The position numbers and the translations under genes are program-made. This document shows, piece after piece, positions 49,218-58,699 of a DNA stretch of 64,000 nt (positions are counted from its first letter, which is position 1; every line of letters starts with the position of its first letter). The stretch comes from Campylobacter jejuni (GTDB lineage Bacteria; Campylobacterota; Campylobacteria; Campylobacterales; Campylobacteraceae). The stretch lies in the NCBI GenBank assembly GCA_014305285.1, contig JACRSG010000007.1, forward strand, positions 1 through 64,000. The letters are read 5' to 3'. The notes under the pieces were generated by a model. It was given only the letters and a program-made list of their open reading frames with translations, was not told the DNA's origin and did no database searches.

Positions 49218-49910
49218 ATGCAAAACAAAGAAGGAAAATTGCAAAGAAAAGCTGAATATCAATTTAGCATAGGTTTGCGTTTAGCACACTGGATAAGAGC
49301 TATTGCTATTGTGATACTTATTGGCACAGGGTATTATCTTTCTTACGTGTTTCAAAGTCCTATTAGCAATGGCGAACCTGTAAATTTCATGCAAGCAAAA
49401 TACCGCTTAGTACATCAAGCGGTGGGTTTTGTTTTAATTGCTTGTATTATTTTTAAAGTGTATTTGTTTTTCTGTGACAAGGTAAGTTCAAAAGAACGCA
49501 GAAGCGTATGGGATATTTTTAATATCAAACTATGGATAGAACAAATAAAATTTTACATTTTCTTAGGAAAACACCCGCATTTAAAAGGGGTTTATAATCC
49601 TTTGCAATTTGTAACTTATTTTTTCTTTTATCTTGTGATGCTAGGCATCATTCTTACAGGACTTATTCTTTATACTCATACTTATCATGAGGGTTTAGGT
49701 GGACTTTTATATCATATTTTAAGCCCACTTGAAGCTGCAATGGGTGGCTTGGCTGATGTAAGAACTTATCATAGAATTTTGATGTGGGTGATTATGATTT
49801 TTGTGCCAGTGCATATTTACATGGCAATTTTTAATGCAGTAAAAGGCAAAGATGGTGGTATGGATGCTATTATTAGCGGATATAAATTTATAAAAGAAGA
49901 AAAGCATTGA
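49218..49910 (+). CDS. hydC: NiFe hydrogenase cytochrome b subunit
   Basis: 230 residues from ATG 49218, preceded by AAGGAGG; an earlier ATG at 49194 lies inside hydB and lacks that site. Four to five membrane segments, with histidines (RLAHWIRA, VHQAVGF, HTYHEG, YHRIL, VPVHIYM) suited to bind two b hemes. Passes electrons from HydAB to menaquinone, whose synthesis uses MqnA. Confidence 0.9.
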   Translation: MQNKEGKLQRKAEYQFSIGLRLAHWIRAIAIVILIGTGYYLSYVFQSPISNGEPVNFMQAKYRLVHQAVGFVLIACIIFKVYLFFCDKVSSKERRSVWDIFNIKLWIEQIKFYIFLGKHPHLKGVYNPLQFVTYFFFYLVMLGIILTGLILYTHTYHEGLGGLLYHILSPLEAAMGGLADVRTYHRILMWVIMIFVPVHIYMAIFNAVKGKDGGMDAIISGYKFIKEEKH

Positions 49911-50443
49911 AATTTTTAGTCCTTGGAATAGGCAATATCATGTTTGCAGATGAAGGCTTGGGCGTTCATCTTTGCAAACAACTTGAAAAAAACTACCAAT
50001 TCAGTCATTCTGATTTTACTTTAGATTTTATTGATGGTGGAACTTTAGCTTTGCAACTTAGTTATATCATCGCTCGATATGATAGACTTATCGTTTTAGA
50101 TTGTATAGAAGCAGAAGGTGCGAGTATAGGAGATGTATTTTTCTTTCCTTATGATGCCATGCCTAATAAGATCAGCTGGAGTGGAAGTGCTCATGAAATA
50201 GAAATGCTTCAAACCTTACAATACATGGAGCTTGCAGGAGATTTACCTAAAACACACATTTTAGCTTGTGTGCCAAAGCGTATTGAAGAGATGAATTTTA
50301 AGCTTTCAGATGAGCTTATACAAGGGGCTAAGACTATGGAAAAAACTTTACTTGATTTTTTAAGCAAGGAAGGTTTTGTTTATAAAAAGGTTGCGGATTT
50401 TTCTTTGCAAGAATTAGCTGAGATTTCTTATAAAAATTACTAA
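49907..50443 (+). CDS. hydD: Hydrogenase maturation protease
   Basis: 178 residues from a TTG start at 49907 that overlaps the hydC stop. Motifs [11 protein letters not shown] and [10 protein letters not shown] hold the acidic nickel-sensing residues of HyaD/HybD endopeptidases, which trim the HydB C terminus. The 3' end overlaps the convergent recR by 4 nt. Confidence 0.9.
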   Translation: MKFLVLGIGNIMFADEGLGVHLCKQLEKNYQFSHSDFTLDFIDGGTLALQLSYIIARYDRLIVLDCIEAEGASIGDVFFFPYDAMPNKISWSGSAHEIEMLQTLQYMELAGDLPKTHILACVPKRIEEMNFKLSDELIQGAKTMEKTLLDFLSKEGFVYKKVADFSLQELAEISYKNY

Positions 50444-51012
50444 ATTTTAGTCCTAAAATTCATAGCTTTATTTAAAGAGATTAAATCTACATTTTCTAAG
50501 TTTACACCACTTGGAATTCCTTGAGCGATTTTACTAAAAGTTAGGTTTAAGTGTTTAAATCTATCTTCTATAAAAAAGATAGTTGCATCAGAATTAATGC
50601 TATGTGTTAATGCAAAAATGATCTCAAAGATATTTAGTTTAAGTATGATTTGTTTTAGTTTTTCAAGTTTTTCTTCATTTAGCTCATCTAAAACAAAATA
50701 TAGCCCATTGTAACTTTTACTTTCTTCGAGTGTTAGTATATCTTTTGGGCTTTCAACTATACATAAAATATTTTTATTTCTTTCTTCATCGCTACAAATT
50801 TCACAAAGTTCATTTTCACTTAAAGCACCGCATTGCTCGCAAGGTTTTATAAAGCGGATAGCATTTTCTATATTGTGTGCGAGTTTCATACCATCAATTT
50901 GATTATTTATACAAAGGTGATAAGCAAGTCTTATAGCGGTTTTTTTTCCTATGGTAGGTAAATTTGCAAAACTTTCAACAAGTTCATTGAATTTTTCCAG
51001 ACCTTTTGCCAT
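50440..51012 (-). CDS. recR: Recombination protein RecR
   Basis: 190 residues. Helix-hairpin-helix [13 protein letters not shown], a four-cysteine zinc finger (CEQCG...CEIC) and a Toprim domain ([11 protein letters not shown]). Loads RecA in gap repair. Last gene of the racR-racS-recR minus-strand group (overlap TAATG with racS). Confidence 0.93.
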   Translation of the reverse strand: MAKGLEKFNELVESFANLPTIGKKTAIRLAYHLCINNQIDGMKLAHNIENAIRFIKPCEQCGALSENELCEICSDEERNKNILCIVESPKDILTLEESKSYNGLYFVLDELNEEKLEKLKQIILKLNIFEIIFALTHSINSDATIFFIEDRFKHLNLTFSKIAQGIPSGVNLENVDLISLNKAMNFRTKI

Positions 51013-52232
51013 TATTTTTCTTTATCTCCAAAGAAAATTTTAAAGCAATGCTTTCCATCATCATAAAAATAAGTCAGACCAAAATTATGCAGTTTGCATA
51101 CCTCTGAAACTATATAAAGTCCTAGTCCCATACCTTTGACTCGATTGTGTTTTTCTCTTGTAAATGCTTCAAGATAATGTTCTATAGGCTCTGCTAAAGG
51201 CTTGCCTGGATTTTTAATGGTAAAATATTCTTTACAACAAAAAAGCTCACAAGTCTCATTGCTTGAGTATTTTAAGGCATTATCGATAAGATTTTTTAAA
51301 ATCACAGAGAAAATTTCCATATCAACATTGATTAAAGTATCGTGTCTTATATCGACTTTTACAACTTTATTAAAATCATCTCTCATAAGATGTTCTTTAG
51401 CTTCTTCAAGTATAGTGCTAAAACGACTGAATTTAAAGTGTAAGTTGTAGTTTTTTGAAAATAAATTTTCGATTTTAGCAAATTCATTGATCAAAGAATC
51501 CATGCGTAAAAATATAGCGATAAGTCTTTCTTCTTTGATCATTTCAGAAATGATTCTTCCTTTTCCTATAGGGGTTTTTAGTTCGTGCATGATTGTTCTT
51601 AGGAAAAGTTGTCTTGATTGGATTAATTCTTGATTTTTCTTGAAAGCTTTTTGAAATTCAAAGGCAATTTTGCCTACTTCATCTTCTTGATAGTCTAAAA
51701 AATCAGGTTGTTCGCCATTTGCCATTTTGGCAACTTGCCTTCTTAATTTTTTTAAAGGTTCTAAGGATCTTAATATCGAAAAATATATAAAAACAATCAA
51801 CAAAGAAAAAGAAAAAAATCCTATCAATAAAAGATTATAAACCCTATCGCTAGTATTTTCTTCATACAAGCCATTAAAATCCTTGCATTGAACATCAAAA
51901 TAAAGATTGCTATGATATTTTAAAGAAGAAAGAGTGCATAGCTCTCCGCCTGCTTTAAAAAGCGATTGTCCATTATTTCTTATAGTTTTTACAAGATGGG
52001 GATTTTGTATAGCGTTAAAACCGCTATTTCCAAGATAAGCTCGTATTTTAACACCTGAAGTGTTTTTATAGATAAGTAAATTTTTTATAAGATTTTCTTG
52101 TTTTAAGCTTTTTTCTTCGTTGTAGGCATTTCCTTCGATTTTTAAAAGAACGATAAAAAGCACACAAACTAAGAAAAAGGTAACAACAAATAAAATAATC
52201 AGTTTGGTATAAATAGAATAATTTTTTGTCAT
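51012..52232 (-). CDS. racS: RacS sensor histidine kinase
   Basis: 406 residues. Membrane segments at about 10-30 and 130-155 enclose a periplasmic sensor domain. HAMP-like linker, then DHp with phospho-acceptor in [10 protein letters not shown], and a HATPase with [10 protein letters not shown] and GMGLGLYIV. Partner of RacR; this pair is reported to respond to temperature and low-oxygen/nitrate conditions (recalled). Overlaps racR as ATGA. Confidence 0.9.
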   Translation of the reverse strand: MTKNYSIYTKLIILFVVTFFLVCVLFIVLLKIEGNAYNEEKSLKQENLIKNLLIYKNTSGVKIRAYLGNSGFNAIQNPHLVKTIRNNGQSLFKAGGELCTLSSLKYHSNLYFDVQCKDFNGLYEENTSDRVYNLLLIGFFSFSLLIVFIYFSILRSLEPLKKLRRQVAKMANGEQPDFLDYQEDEVGKIAFEFQKAFKKNQELIQSRQLFLRTIMHELKTPIGKGRIISEMIKEERLIAIFLRMDSLINEFAKIENLFSKNYNLHFKFSRFSTILEEAKEHLMRDDFNKVVKVDIRHDTLINVDMEIFSVILKNLIDNALKYSSNETCELFCCKEYFTIKNPGKPLAEPIEHYLEAFTREKHNRVKGMGLGLYIVSEVCKLHNFGLTYFYDDGKHCFKIFFGDKEK

Positions 52233-52900
52233 CCTATCAGTTTATATCCTATACCTCTGACAGAAAAAATATGTTTTGGAGATTTTGAACTATCTCCTAT
52301 TTTTACTCTTAAGCGACCGATGATAACATCAAGGCTTTTAGAATCTTTATCTTTTAGATTTTTACAGCGACTTACAAGTTGTTCTCTTGAAACGCTGTAT
52401 CCATGTTGTTGGATAAGATATTCTAAAATTTCAAATTCAGCAGGAGTAAGTGTTAAAACCTTATCTTTATAGGTGATCTCATGTCTTCTTCCATCGATTT
52501 TAAAAGCGGAGTTAATATTTTCATTATTAGCGTGTTCAACTCTTTTTGTGCGACGAATAAGACTCATAATCCTTGCATACATTTCTTTTGGATCGTAAGG
52601 CTTTGGTAGATAATCATCAGCACCGATTTGAAGCCCTACAACCTTATCACTTAAATCACCTCTAGCCGATGAGATAATAATAGGAATATTACTTTTTTGT
52701 CTGATTTCTCTGCAAACTTCAAGACCATCAATTCCTGGTAAAGTTAAATCTAAGATTAAACAATCGTAGCTTTGAATGCCTATGTTTAAAGCACTTTTAG
52801 GATTTTCAAAATTTGTGATTTTAATATTAAATTGCACTAAATAGTCAGATAATAGTTGTGCAAAATCAGGATCATCTTCTATCATCAACACATTAATCAT
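52229..52900 (-). CDS. racR: RacR response regulator
   Basis: 223 residues, OmpR family. Receiver with phospho-acceptor Asp51 (LILDLTLPG) and acidic pocket IEDD; C-terminal winged-helix DNA-binding domain. First gene of its operon, divergent from the DnaJ-family gene, so it may control that gene and its own promoter from the 155-bp gap. Confidence 0.92.
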   Translation of the reverse strand: MINVLMIEDDPDFAQLLSDYLVQFNIKITNFENPKSALNIGIQSYDCLILDLTLPGIDGLEVCREIRQKSNIPIIISSARGDLSDKVVGLQIGADDYLPKPYDPKEMYARIMSLIRRTKRVEHANNENINSAFKIDGRRHEITYKDKVLTLTPAEFEILEYLIQQHGYSVSREQLVSRCKNLKDKDSKSLDVIIGRLRVKIGDSSKSPKHIFSVRGIGYKLIG

Positions 52901-53055
52901 TTTGCTATCCTTATAAATTTTATGTAGCTTTTAAAATGTTTACATAATTTTATTTAAAATTTGATAAATTATTGATTTTATTTTTGCTAAAATTATATTT
53001 TTGAATTTTTAAAATTAAAATTCTAGTAAAATTTTAAATTTTTTAAAGGAATAAT
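52901..53055. promoter_or_regulatory. Divergent intergenic region racR / DnaJ-family gene
   Basis: 155 bp, almost only A and T, with several TAAAAT boxes on the plus strand (for example 52988-52993 and 53027-53032) that could serve the DnaJ-family gene. Too degenerate to assign one start point or a RacR operator. Confidence 0.35.
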
Positions 53056-54180
53056 GTGGAAATAAGTTATTATGAAATTCTTGAAATCACACAAAGTGCT
53101 GATAAAGAAACCATAAAAAAAGCCTATAGAAAAATGGCCTTAAAATACCATCCCGATAGAAATCAAGGTGATAAAGAAGCAGAAGATAAATTCAAACTCA
53201 TCAATGAAGCCTATGAAGTTTTAAGCAATGATGAAAAGCGTGCTATTTATGATAGATACGGAAAAGATGCTTTAAAAGGTAGCCGATTTGGTTCTAGTGG
53301 TTCAAGTTTTGACGCTTTTGAGGATTTAGGAGATATATTTTCTAGTTTTTTTGGAGAGGGTTTTGGTTCGTCATCACGTCGTAGAAAAAGTTCAAGTGAT
53401 GAAAAAATTCCTTCAGATTTTATCATTAATTTAAAATTAAGTTTTAAAGAAGCAGTTTTTGGTTGTAAGAAAAATATAGACTTTACTTATAAATGCTCTT
53501 GTAAAACTTGTAATGGAATAGGGGCTAAAGATGGAAAGCTTCAAACTTGTCCAAAGTGTCAAGGTAGAGGACAGGTTGGAGTTTCTCAAGGTTTTATCAC
53601 TTTTGCACAAACTTGTCCTGATTGTCAAGGAAGTGGAGAAAAAGTCAGTGAAAAATGTAGCGATTGTAAAGGTTTGGGTTATAATGAAAGCAAAGATAGT
53701 ATAGAGCTTAATATCCCAGAAGGTGTAGATACAGGCATGAAATTTCGTGTCAATACCAAAGGCAATATCTTAAAAAATGGCACTAGAGGGGACATGTATG
53801 TTAAGATTATCGCTGCTGAAGATGATACTTTTATCAGAGATGATGATGATATATATATAGAATTTCCAGTATTTTTTACTCAGGCTATCTTAGGACAAAG
53901 TATAAAAGTACCTACCATACGCGGTGAAGCGACTTTAAATTTGCCAAAGGGTGCTAAAGATGGGCAAAGATTTGTTCTTGAAAAAGAAGGAGTAAAAGAT
54001 GTTCATAGTTCTCGTATAGGAAATCAAATCGTTCAAATTTCTATTAAATTTCCAAATTCTTTAAATGATGAGCAAAAAGAACTTTTAGAAAAACTAAGTG
54101 AAAGTTTTGGTGTTAAAGATGGTATGCATCAAGAGCAAAAAGGGCTTTTCGAAAAAATTGCTAATTGGTTTAAGTCTTAA
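53056..54180 (+). CDS. DnaJ-family co-chaperone
   Basis: 374 residues from GTG 53056 (the overlapping ATG at 53054 gives only three codons), with AAAGGAAT as ribosome-binding site. J domain with HPD at 32-34, Ser/Gly/Phe-rich linker (75-120), a zinc-finger region with four C-x-x-C type repeats ([32 protein letters not shown]) and C-terminal peptide-binding domains. Stimulates DnaK. Divergent from racR, whose system has been linked to DnaJ expression in C. jejuni (recalled). Confidence 0.9.
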   Translation: MEISYYEILEITQSADKETIKKAYRKMALKYHPDRNQGDKEAEDKFKLINEAYEVLSNDEKRAIYDRYGKDALKGSRFGSSGSSFDAFEDLGDIFSSFFGEGFGSSSRRRKSSSDEKIPSDFIINLKLSFKEAVFGCKKNIDFTYKCSCKTCNGIGAKDGKLQTCPKCQGRGQVGVSQGFITFAQTCPDCQGSGEKVSEKCSDCKGLGYNESKDSIELNIPEGVDTGMKFRVNTKGNILKNGTRGDMYVKIIAAEDDTFIRDDDDIYIEFPVFFTQAILGQSIKVPTIRGEATLNLPKGAKDGQRFVLEKEGVKDVHSSRIGNQIVQISIKFPNSLNDEQKELLEKLSESFGVKDGMHQEQKGLFEKIANWFKS

Positions 54181-54211
54181 TTTTCCTAAAGCTTTTTAGC
54201 TTGGGAAAATC
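54180..54211 (+). terminator. Hairpin after the DnaJ-family gene
   Basis: Inverted repeat ATTTTCCTAAAGCT / AGCTTGGGAAAAT, with one bulged base and a G-U pair, right at the stop codon. No long T run follows, so it may be a weak terminator or an mRNA 3' protector. Confidence 0.45.
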
Positions 54212-54254
54212 TTTGGATACATTTATATAAATTTAAGTTTTAAAAATAAGGCAT

Positions 54255-54280
54255 AAAAAAAGCGGAGTAAGACCCCGCCC
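54255..54280 (-). terminator. Rho-independent terminator of porA
   Basis: On the minus strand, stem GCGGGGT / ACTCCGC (one G-U pair) with a 3-nt loop, followed by seven T. Located about 25 nt after the porA stop; textbook intrinsic terminator. Confidence 0.9.
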
Positions 54281-54304
54281 TGAAGTTAGAGACTTGAAAG
54301 CTTC

Positions 54305-55567
54305 TTAGAATTTGTAAAGAGCTTGAAGTCTTACAGTGTTATGATCAGCACTTTTATTGATATTTGTACCTTGATCTAGATCCACATAAGAATAGTATGC
54401 TGAGAAGTTAAGTTTTGGAGAGTATTTGTAATTTACTCTTGCAACTGCTTCAAGTTTTTTACCGCCACCTAAATGATTATCATTAACTCTAGCTTTTGTT
54501 TGTGTTCCACCGTATACGAAGTCAGCACCAACGCGAACTGTTTCGTTGAAAGTATATCCACCAGTTACATAACCGAAGATGTTTCTACCAGTGTCACCAT
54601 TTAGTCTTGAACCAGTAGTATAGAAAATTTCCTCACCTGCAAGTAAAGAACCAAGATTACCTTGATCTTCGATTACAATTGTAGAAGCTTTGTATTTATT
54701 ACCGTAGTATAAACCACCAAGGCTAGCATCCCAACCATTTACTTCAATGCTACCTTTTAAAGCAAATAAATTGCCATTAGCATATCCAGGTTTGTCAAGT
54801 TCGCTATCAAGGCTATTTCCTAGGTAAGCACCTTCAAGTGTCCAGTTGATTCCATCAAAGATAGTTGTGTTATAAGATGAATCTAAAGCATAGAAGAATG
54901 CTACTTGATCCCAATAAGCTAACCATAATTGTGGGTTGAATTGTCCACCAGCGATATCATAAGAACCTATAGCAGCAGCACCGTAAAGATTTCCAATTGA
55001 ATCTACATTAAATTTACTACCGTTTGCTCCTACTAAATCTGAACCTTGTTCTCTAGCCATGAAGCTATCTACGGCAAAAGCAGCTAGAGTTAAACCATCG
55101 ATGCTGTTATTTACTACTTTAATACCTGTTCCAACTAAACCATCAATGCCATTGTCTGTCCAGATAGTGTTTAGTTGTTGTTTACCAGCGATTATGCTTG
55201 TAGCAACATCTTCATTTGTATAAGTTAAGTATAATTGACGAACAAAAAGCCCTTGTTGAGCATTTGTTACGTTATCAACACCAGTACCACCATCAACAGC
55301 GTTGTAGTCGAATTGAACAAAAGCTTTGAAATTATCAGCTATAGCAGCACTGAAGTTAACTTGTGCTCTATATGCGTGGTCTTGTTTGTGGTTGTTTAAA
55401 TTTAAGTTATCAGGGAAATTTTTAACAAAATTACCTGTATCGTATCTGTATCTTAATACACCTGATACATCAACATCTTTGATCGCTTCTTCAAGTGGAG
55501 TAGCATTAGCTGCTGAAAAAGCACCTGCAGCAAGAGCTGCAACTAAACTAAGTTTAACTAGTTTCAT
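54305..55567 (-). CDS. porA: PorA, major outer-membrane porin (MOMP)
   Basis: 420 residues. Signal peptide cleaved after about residue 22 (SAANA), then an 18-strand-like beta barrel ending in the aromatic residue of ALYKF. It is the dominant porin and surface antigen of C. jejuni and varies between strains. Strong expression signals surround it: extended -10 TGCTACAAT, AAGGAG ribosome-binding site and a strong terminator. The variable loops are the parts of most use for strain typing. Confidence 0.95.
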   Translation of the reverse strand: MKLVKLSLVAALAAGAFSAANATPLEEAIKDVDVSGVLRYRYDTGNFVKNFPDNLNLNNHKQDHAYRAQVNFSAAIADNFKAFVQFDYNAVDGGTGVDNVTNAQQGLFVRQLYLTYTNEDVATSIIAGKQQLNTIWTDNGIDGLVGTGIKVVNNSIDGLTLAAFAVDSFMAREQGSDLVGANGSKFNVDSIGNLYGAAAIGSYDIAGGQFNPQLWLAYWDQVAFFYALDSSYNTTIFDGINWTLEGAYLGNSLDSELDKPGYANGNLFALKGSIEVNGWDASLGGLYYGNKYKASTIVIEDQGNLGSLLAGEEIFYTTGSRLNGDTGRNIFGYVTGGYTFNETVRVGADFVYGGTQTKARVNDNHLGGGKKLEAVARVNYKYSPKLNFSAYYSYVDLDQGTNINKSADHNTVRLQALYKF

Positions 55568-55603
55568 GAGAATTCTCCTTGTTAAAAATTAATAAAACAT
55601 CGT

Positions 55604-55609
55604 AATTGT
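55604..55609 (-). promoter_or_regulatory. Extended -10 box of porA
   Basis: Minus strand TACAAT preceded by TGC, 37 nt before the porA ATG, with AAGGAG as ribosome-binding site. A strong-looking sigma70 promoter. Confidence 0.65.
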
Positions 55610-55687
55610 AGCACATAAATTCGGAGTTTTTTCTTAAGAGGCACTTAAAATAGTAAAAATTTTAAATCCATAAGGATAAAAACATCT

Positions 55688-55796
55688 AAAGAAAAGCCTA
55701 GCTAAAGGGATTTAAGCTAGGCGTGTAATTTTAAGGAGTTTTTCTTATGAATGTTTTTCGGTTCGTTTAGAAGTATAAGCCTAAAAAGTAAACGAG
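55688..55796 (-). ncRNA. Candidate small RNA (about 105 nt) with an anti-Shine-Dalgarno linker
   Basis: On the minus strand, TATATT at 55806-55801 could serve as -10. The RNA would begin with a hairpin TCGTTTA / TAAACGA (55795-55789 with 55769-55763), then an A-rich unpaired linker containing CTCCTT (complement of AAGGAG at 55733-55738). It ends in the stem GCCTAGCT / AGCTAGGC followed by TTTTCTTT (55722-55688). The layout is that of a trans-acting sRNA. It could instead be the 3' UTR of the phosphatase gene, whose stop lies at 55820. No transcript data are available here. Confidence 0.45.
55696..55722 (-). terminator. Rho-independent terminator of the candidate sRNA / phosphatase transcript
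   Basis: Perfect 8-bp stem GCCTAGCT / AGCTAGGC with an 11-nt loop, followed by TTTTCTTT on the minus strand. Confidence 0.75.
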
Positions 55797-55819
55797 AAGT
55801 AATATATAGTTGTTTTAAA

Positions 55820-56275
55820 TTATTTTGATAAAAAAACAAGCAAATTTTTACAAGCTAGGGATAAAATTTTATAAGTTTCATCAAAATTCCCGCTATACCA
55901 AGGATCAGGTACTTCATCATAGTTTAGGGTAGGGCTAAAATCAGTGATTTTTAAAACTTTGTTTTGGGTGTTGGTGAAGTTTTTTAAAACATTTTTGAAG
56001 TTAGAATTGTCCATGGTGATTAAAAAATCGCTTTCATCACAAAGCTTTTGAGTGAGTTTTTTGCTTGTGAAGTTTTTGTGTTCTATGTTAAGCTGAGTAA
56101 GCTTGTTTTTGGTGCCATAGTGCATACCTTCTCCATCGTGTTCTCCTGAAGTTCCAGCACTACTTATAAAAAATTCTTTTTCTAAATTTGCTTTTTTAAC
56201 AAGATCTTTCATGATAAATTCTGCCATAGGTGAACGGCATATATTGCCTAAACATACAAAGAGTATTTTTTTCAT
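55820..56275 (-). CDS. Low-molecular-weight protein-tyrosine phosphatase
   Basis: 151 residues. Catalytic loop C-x5-R in FVCLGNICRSP (Cys8, Arg14) and general-acid Asp in VPDPWYSG (about 122). The C. jejuni member is an active tyrosine phosphatase that may be secreted (recalled). Monocistronic; divergent from the MFS gene. Confidence 0.9.
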   Translation of the reverse strand: MKKILFVCLGNICRSPMAEFIMKDLVKKANLEKEFFISSAGTSGEHDGEGMHYGTKNKLTQLNIEHKNFTSKKLTQKLCDESDFLITMDNSNFKNVLKNFTNTQNKVLKITDFSPTLNYDEVPDPWYSGNFDETYKILSLACKNLLVFLSK

Positions 56276-56317
56276 TATTTATCCTTGAGTTTTAATTAAA
56301 AGTTATAAAAAATATCA

Positions 56318-56323
56318 TACAAT
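56318..56323 (+). promoter_or_regulatory. -10 box that would make the MFS mRNA leaderless
   Basis: TACAAT preceded by TCA, only six nucleotides before the ATG at 56330. Normal -10 to start-site spacing puts the 5' end at or next to the A of ATG, and no Shine-Dalgarno sequence precedes it. Confidence 0.45.
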
Positions 56324-56329
56324 AAATCC

Positions 56330-57514
56330 ATGGAAAATTTCAATAGAACTTTGCTTGTGTGTTGGTTTGGTGTTTTTACTACAAGTATGGGGCTTAGTCA
56401 AATCGCTCCGATTTTGCCTTTTTATATTAAAGAATTAGGACATGTTGATACGAGTGAGATAGCGTTTTATTCAGGACTTGCTTTTGGGATCACTCCGCTT
56501 TTTATGGCTGTTTTTTCACCTTTGTGGGCTTTTTTGGGTGCAAAGTATGGTTATAAAAATATGCTTCTTCGTGCAAGTTTTGGGATGTCGGTTTTAACCT
56601 TGTGGCTTAGCTTTGCTCATAGTGCTTTAGAAGTGGTTTTTGTACGGGGTTTAACAGGGATAATTTCGGGTTTTACTTCTGCTGCTGTTGTGTTTATCGC
56701 TGTGATAGCACCTAAAGAAAAAGTGGCTTACGCTTTAGGAACTCTTTCTACGGCTTCTATAAGTGGGAGTTTGCTTGGTCCTTTATTTGGTGGCTTTGTG
56801 GCTGAATTTTTTAGCATTAGTGCGGTGTTTGATGTGGTGGCTTTTTTGATCGCTTGTTCTTTTGCGACGATTTATTTTTTCATCCATGAGAGAAAAATTC
56901 AAAAAGAGGTGAAGAAAAATATTCAAAAAGTTAAAGAAAACAAAACTCTTATCATCATTCTTTTTATCACTACTTTTGTGATACAATTTGGTACTTTTGG
57001 AGTGATGCCGATCGTAAGTATCTATGTTGAGCAAATTCATCAAGGTGGAAATTTGGCTCTTTGGGCGGGTATAGTGGTGGCTGCAAGTGGGATTAGCAAT
57101 CTTTTTTTCACACCAAAACTTGGAAAAATTGCCGATAAGATGGGGCCTAGTAAGATTATTTTTGGAGCTTTGATATTTTGTGGAATTTGTTTTTACTTGC
57201 AAGCTGTAGCAAGTAATGTTTATACGCTTATTTTCGTGCGTTTACTTATAGGTGTAGGGCTTGGAGGGCTTTTGCCTTGTGTGAATGCCTTACTTAAAAA
57301 AAGCGTGAGTGCTAAAAATTTAAGTGTGATTTTTGGTTTTAATCAAACTTGTCAATTTTTGGGAAATTTTTGCGGTGCTTTTGGCGGAGGGTTTATGGCT
57401 TCGCATTTTAGCGTGGAATTTGTTTTTACTTTTGTGTGTTTGATTTTTATCATTAATGCGTTTATTTTCTTAGCGTTTGAAAGAAAATATATCTTTTCAA
57501 ATCAAGGTTTATAA
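56330..57514 (+). CDS. MFS drug/metabolite exporter (12 TM)
   Basis: 394 residues with about twelve membrane segments. The motif GAKYGYKNMLLRASFG fits the loop 2-3 signature, and LGTLSTASISGSLLGPLFGG fits the exporter motif C. Likely a drug:H+ antiporter of the DHA family; the C. jejuni counterpart is annotated as an efflux pump, with unproven substrates. The mRNA may be leaderless. A 42-codon membrane peptide gene follows 18 nt later. Confidence 0.88.
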   Translation: MENFNRTLLVCWFGVFTTSMGLSQIAPILPFYIKELGHVDTSEIAFYSGLAFGITPLFMAVFSPLWAFLGAKYGYKNMLLRASFGMSVLTLWLSFAHSALEVVFVRGLTGIISGFTSAAVVFIAVIAPKEKVAYALGTLSTASISGSLLGPLFGGFVAEFFSISAVFDVVAFLIACSFATIYFFIHERKIQKEVKKNIQKVKENKTLIIILFITTFVIQFGTFGVMPIVSIYVEQIHQGGNLALWAGIVVAASGISNLFFTPKLGKIADKMGPSKIIFGALIFCGICFYLQAVASNVYTLIFVRLLIGVGLGGLLPCVNALLKKSVSAKNLSVIFGFNQTCQFLGNFCGAFGGGFMASHFSVEFVFTFVCLIFIINAFIFLAFERKYIFSNQGL

Positions 57515-57532
57515 ATATGAGAAAAGTTTAAA

Positions 57533-57661
57533 ATGGAAATGATTTTATTTGTTTTAGTGGTGATTTTGCTTGTGTTTTTGTTTGTAATGCTTTTTAGGCA
57601 GTATAAAAGCCCTAAAAGAGAAGAAAAAGCACGCAAAGCTTTAGCGATATTATGCACTTAA
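57533..57661 (+). CDS. Small membrane peptide (42 residues)
   Basis: ATG 57533 to TAA 57661, MEMILFVLVV..., one hydrophobic helix (about 3-21), then a basic tail RQYKSPKREEKARK. It sits 18 nt after the MFS gene without a strong ribosome-binding site (AAAAGTTTAAA). Single-helix peptides downstream of transporters are sometimes partners. It could also be the worn 5' part of a longer gene, since the DNA following is decayed. Confidence 0.45.
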   Translation: MEMILFVLVVILLVFLFVMLFRQYKSPKREEKARKALAILCT

Positions 57662-57689
57662 ATCCATAGGAGAATTAAGTGTATTTCAA

Positions 57690-58153
57690 GTTTTTAGAGA
57701 TCGTCACTAAATAAAGATAGTGCTTTTAATGGAATTTGGAAAAATCTTTTAGGGTGGTCTTTGAGTGAAAGGCAGATTGCGTTGATTTTTGAATTTGAGA
57801 TCACTTTCTTGTATGATTTAGGATAAAAACTTTGATATTCTGCCTTTAGGAAATGATGCTTATAAAATCATCATGCCAGAGTGTAGATATAAACACAGCA
57901 TCATAGATATGAAATTTTATGATGAAAAAAATGCTAAATTTTTACCTTTTTTACTGCCTGATTCTGTCAATAGTTGGGGATTAGCTTTAGCGAAAGTGTA
58001 AAAACAAACTCATAAAAGAAGCTAAAGATGAGGTTAAAGACTTATTCTTAAATCTTATCCAAAATTTAGAAAGCAAAATTCATAAAAGTGCTAAGTATAC
58101 TTTAGAAGCTATTGCAAAAGGTTTTGGGGTTAAGAGAGTTAAGGATAACACTC
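57690..58153 (+). pseudogene. Decayed coding stretch of unknown family
   Basis: Three successive open pieces in different frames: about 57704-57826 (GIWKNLLGWSLSERQIAL), 57825-58001 (ILPLGNDAYKIIMPECRY) and 58003 onward (EAKDEVKDLFLNLIQNLESK). Each has protein-like composition on the plus strand, and the breaks look like frameshifts. I do not recognise the family. Together with the flanking DNA this fills the 549-bp gap without an intact gene; it ends in a strong terminator hairpin. Confidence 0.45.
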
Positions 58154-58181
58154 AAAAAGCTAGATGTAAACTAGCTTTTTT
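58154..58181. terminator. Bidirectional rho-independent terminator
   Basis: Stem AAAAAGCTAG / CTAGCTTTTT with a 7-nt loop, flanked by A5 on one side and T6 on the other, so it works for the plus-strand transcript and for the glycosylase gene on the minus strand. Confidence 0.85.
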
Positions 58182-58210
58182 CTTGTCTTATTTTGGGCGA
58201 TGCTAGTTTG

Positions 58211-58699
58211 CTATTTTGTAAATTTTTTGATTATTTCATAGCTTTGTAAAAGCTGTTTAAAAGAAAAATTTAAATTTGCAGGAGAAGTTGAGGGTAGGGC
58301 TGTGGCTTTTAAGTAAGGGTGAAATTTAGTAAAAAATTTATAAGCACTTTGTCCGGTGGTAAAAATAGCTTGGATTTTGGCTTGAGAAAGGATTAGGTTT
58401 AAATCATTGGCTTTTGCACAACTTATAGTTTTGTCATCTGAATTTTTTATCTTGCAACTTTGAAGTACATCCCAAAGAGCGATATGTTTTTTTCTTAAAA
58501 AGGCTTGTTGTTGTGTGATATTTTCTAATTTTACATCAAAAAGTGTTTCTAGTATAGGCCAAAAACGATTTCTTGGGTGTTGATAATAAAATCCGTCTTG
58601 TCTTGACTTGATAGAAGGAAAAGATCCCAAAATTAAGATTTTAGAATCTTTGTCAAACAAAGGCTCGAAAGGGTGAGCTAGAAATTCACTCACTCGCAC
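58211..58699 (-). CDS. Uracil/hypoxanthine-DNA glycosylase family protein
   Basis: 162 residues, UDG superfamily family 6 type (DNA-deoxyinosine glycosylase). [13 protein letters not shown] at about 24-36, [12 protein letters not shown], and the C-terminal LPSTSPANL motif. Removes deaminated bases in base-excision repair. The start overlaps the pnp end by 10 nt. Confidence 0.8.
   Translation of the reverse strand: MRVSEFLAHPFEPLFDKDSKILILGSFPSIKSRQDGFYYQHPRNRFWPILETLFDVKLENITQQQAFLRKKHIALWDVLQSCKIKNSDDKTISCAKANDLNLILSQAKIQAIFTTGQSAYKFFTKFHPYLKATALPSTSPANLNFSFKQLLQSYEIIKKFTK

Noticed and set aside
55730-55774. Plus-strand mini-ORF (AAGGAG followed by ATG and seven codons) read as a leader peptide
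   Set aside because: No downstream plus-strand gene to regulate, and the terminator T-run and hairpins make better sense on the minus strand.
56783-57202. 139-codon open frame opposite the MFS exporter
   Set aside because: Antisense shadow; rich in Lys/His/Ser as expected from reversed membrane codons, with no family resemblance.
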